A stretch of 7,165 bases of DNA from an uncultured Lachnospiraceae bacterium (GTDB lineage: Bacteria; Bacillota; Clostridia; Lachnospirales; Lachnospiraceae). The position numbers and the translations under genes were made by a program. The notes under the pieces are model-generated. The model saw only the letters and a program-made list of their open reading frames with translations. It was not told where the DNA came from and made no database searches. This document shows, piece by piece, positions 7,119-7,165 of the stretch (the first letter of the stretch is position 1; each line of letters opens with the position of its first letter). The stretch lies in contig CALGGH010000038.1 in assembly GCA_937916415.1 (NCBI GenBank), positions 1-7,165 on the forward strand. Direction: 5' to 3'.

Positions 7119-7165
7119 TGTCATCCTGAGCGTTAGCGAAGGATCTCCGGTTGTGGGATTCTTCG
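7119..7165 (+). repeat. Dispersed intergenic hairpin repeat, cut by the window edge
   Basis: The segment GTCATCCTGAGCG followed by TTAGCGAAGGATCT resembles the GTCATnCTGAGCGnAGCGAAGnATCT repeat that I recall from intergenic regions of many unrelated bacteria. Its second half folds: CGAAGGATCTC (7137-7147) pairs with GGGATTCTTCG (7155-7165) over 11 pairs, two of them G-T, with a seven-base loop. The element probably continues past 7165. It does not code for a protein here. The hairpin is seen directly; the repeat identity is from memory. Confidence 0.6.

Noticed and set aside
1..7165. CRISPR array, transposon, prophage or defence system
   Set aside because: No regularly spaced repeats, transposase, integrase or known defence protein was found; the genes are housekeeping and glycan functions.

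Overview
The window reads as chromosomal DNA from a Gram-positive, Clostridia-like bacterium, possibly Lachnospiraceae-like. This rests on complete gatCAB genes, strong AAGGAG/GGAG ribosome binding sites, frequent AGG and ATA codons, and a single-pass protein of a style common in Clostridia. It is inference: there is no rRNA or other phylogenetic marker here. The coding DNA looks moderately GC-rich, while the sequence after 6916 is visibly AT-rich.

Region 1 (62-5082, + strand) is a compact operon: aspS, gatC, gatA, gatB. AspRS of the non-discriminating kind charges both tRNA-Asp and tRNA-Asn with aspartate. The GatCAB amidotransferase then converts Asp-tRNA(Asn) to Asn-tRNA(Asn), and Glu-tRNA(Gln) to Gln-tRNA(Gln) where GlnRS is absent. 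The AspRS has a His in the anticodon-binding domain where known non-discriminating enzymes have one, so operon and sequence point the same way. A strong hairpin without a U-tract sits in the aspS-gatC gap; the other gaps are 12 and 24 bases.

Region 2 (5124-5927, - strand) is convergent with gatB. It encodes an uncharacterised single-pass membrane protein with a short basic cytoplasmic N-terminus and a cysteine-free outer domain. A perfect 12-bp inverted repeat lies inside its 3' coding end.

Region 3 (5928-6222) is a 295-base divergent intergenic region with a weak promoter candidate for the next gene. Region 4 (6223-6915, + strand) is pseF, pseudaminic acid cytidylyltransferase, which activates a nonulosonic acid for surface glycosylation. 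It stands alone here, although pse genes are normally clustered.

Region 5 (6916-7165) has no convincing gene. It holds two terminator-like hairpins, a third A/T-flanked hairpin, and at the right edge a hairpin-forming sequence resembling a dispersed intergenic repeat seen in many bacteria. I found no CRISPR array, tRNA, rRNA, transposase or defence gene. Most of the window is housekeeping; the points worth a second look are the AspRS specificity, the orphan membrane protein, the isolated pseF and the edge repeat.
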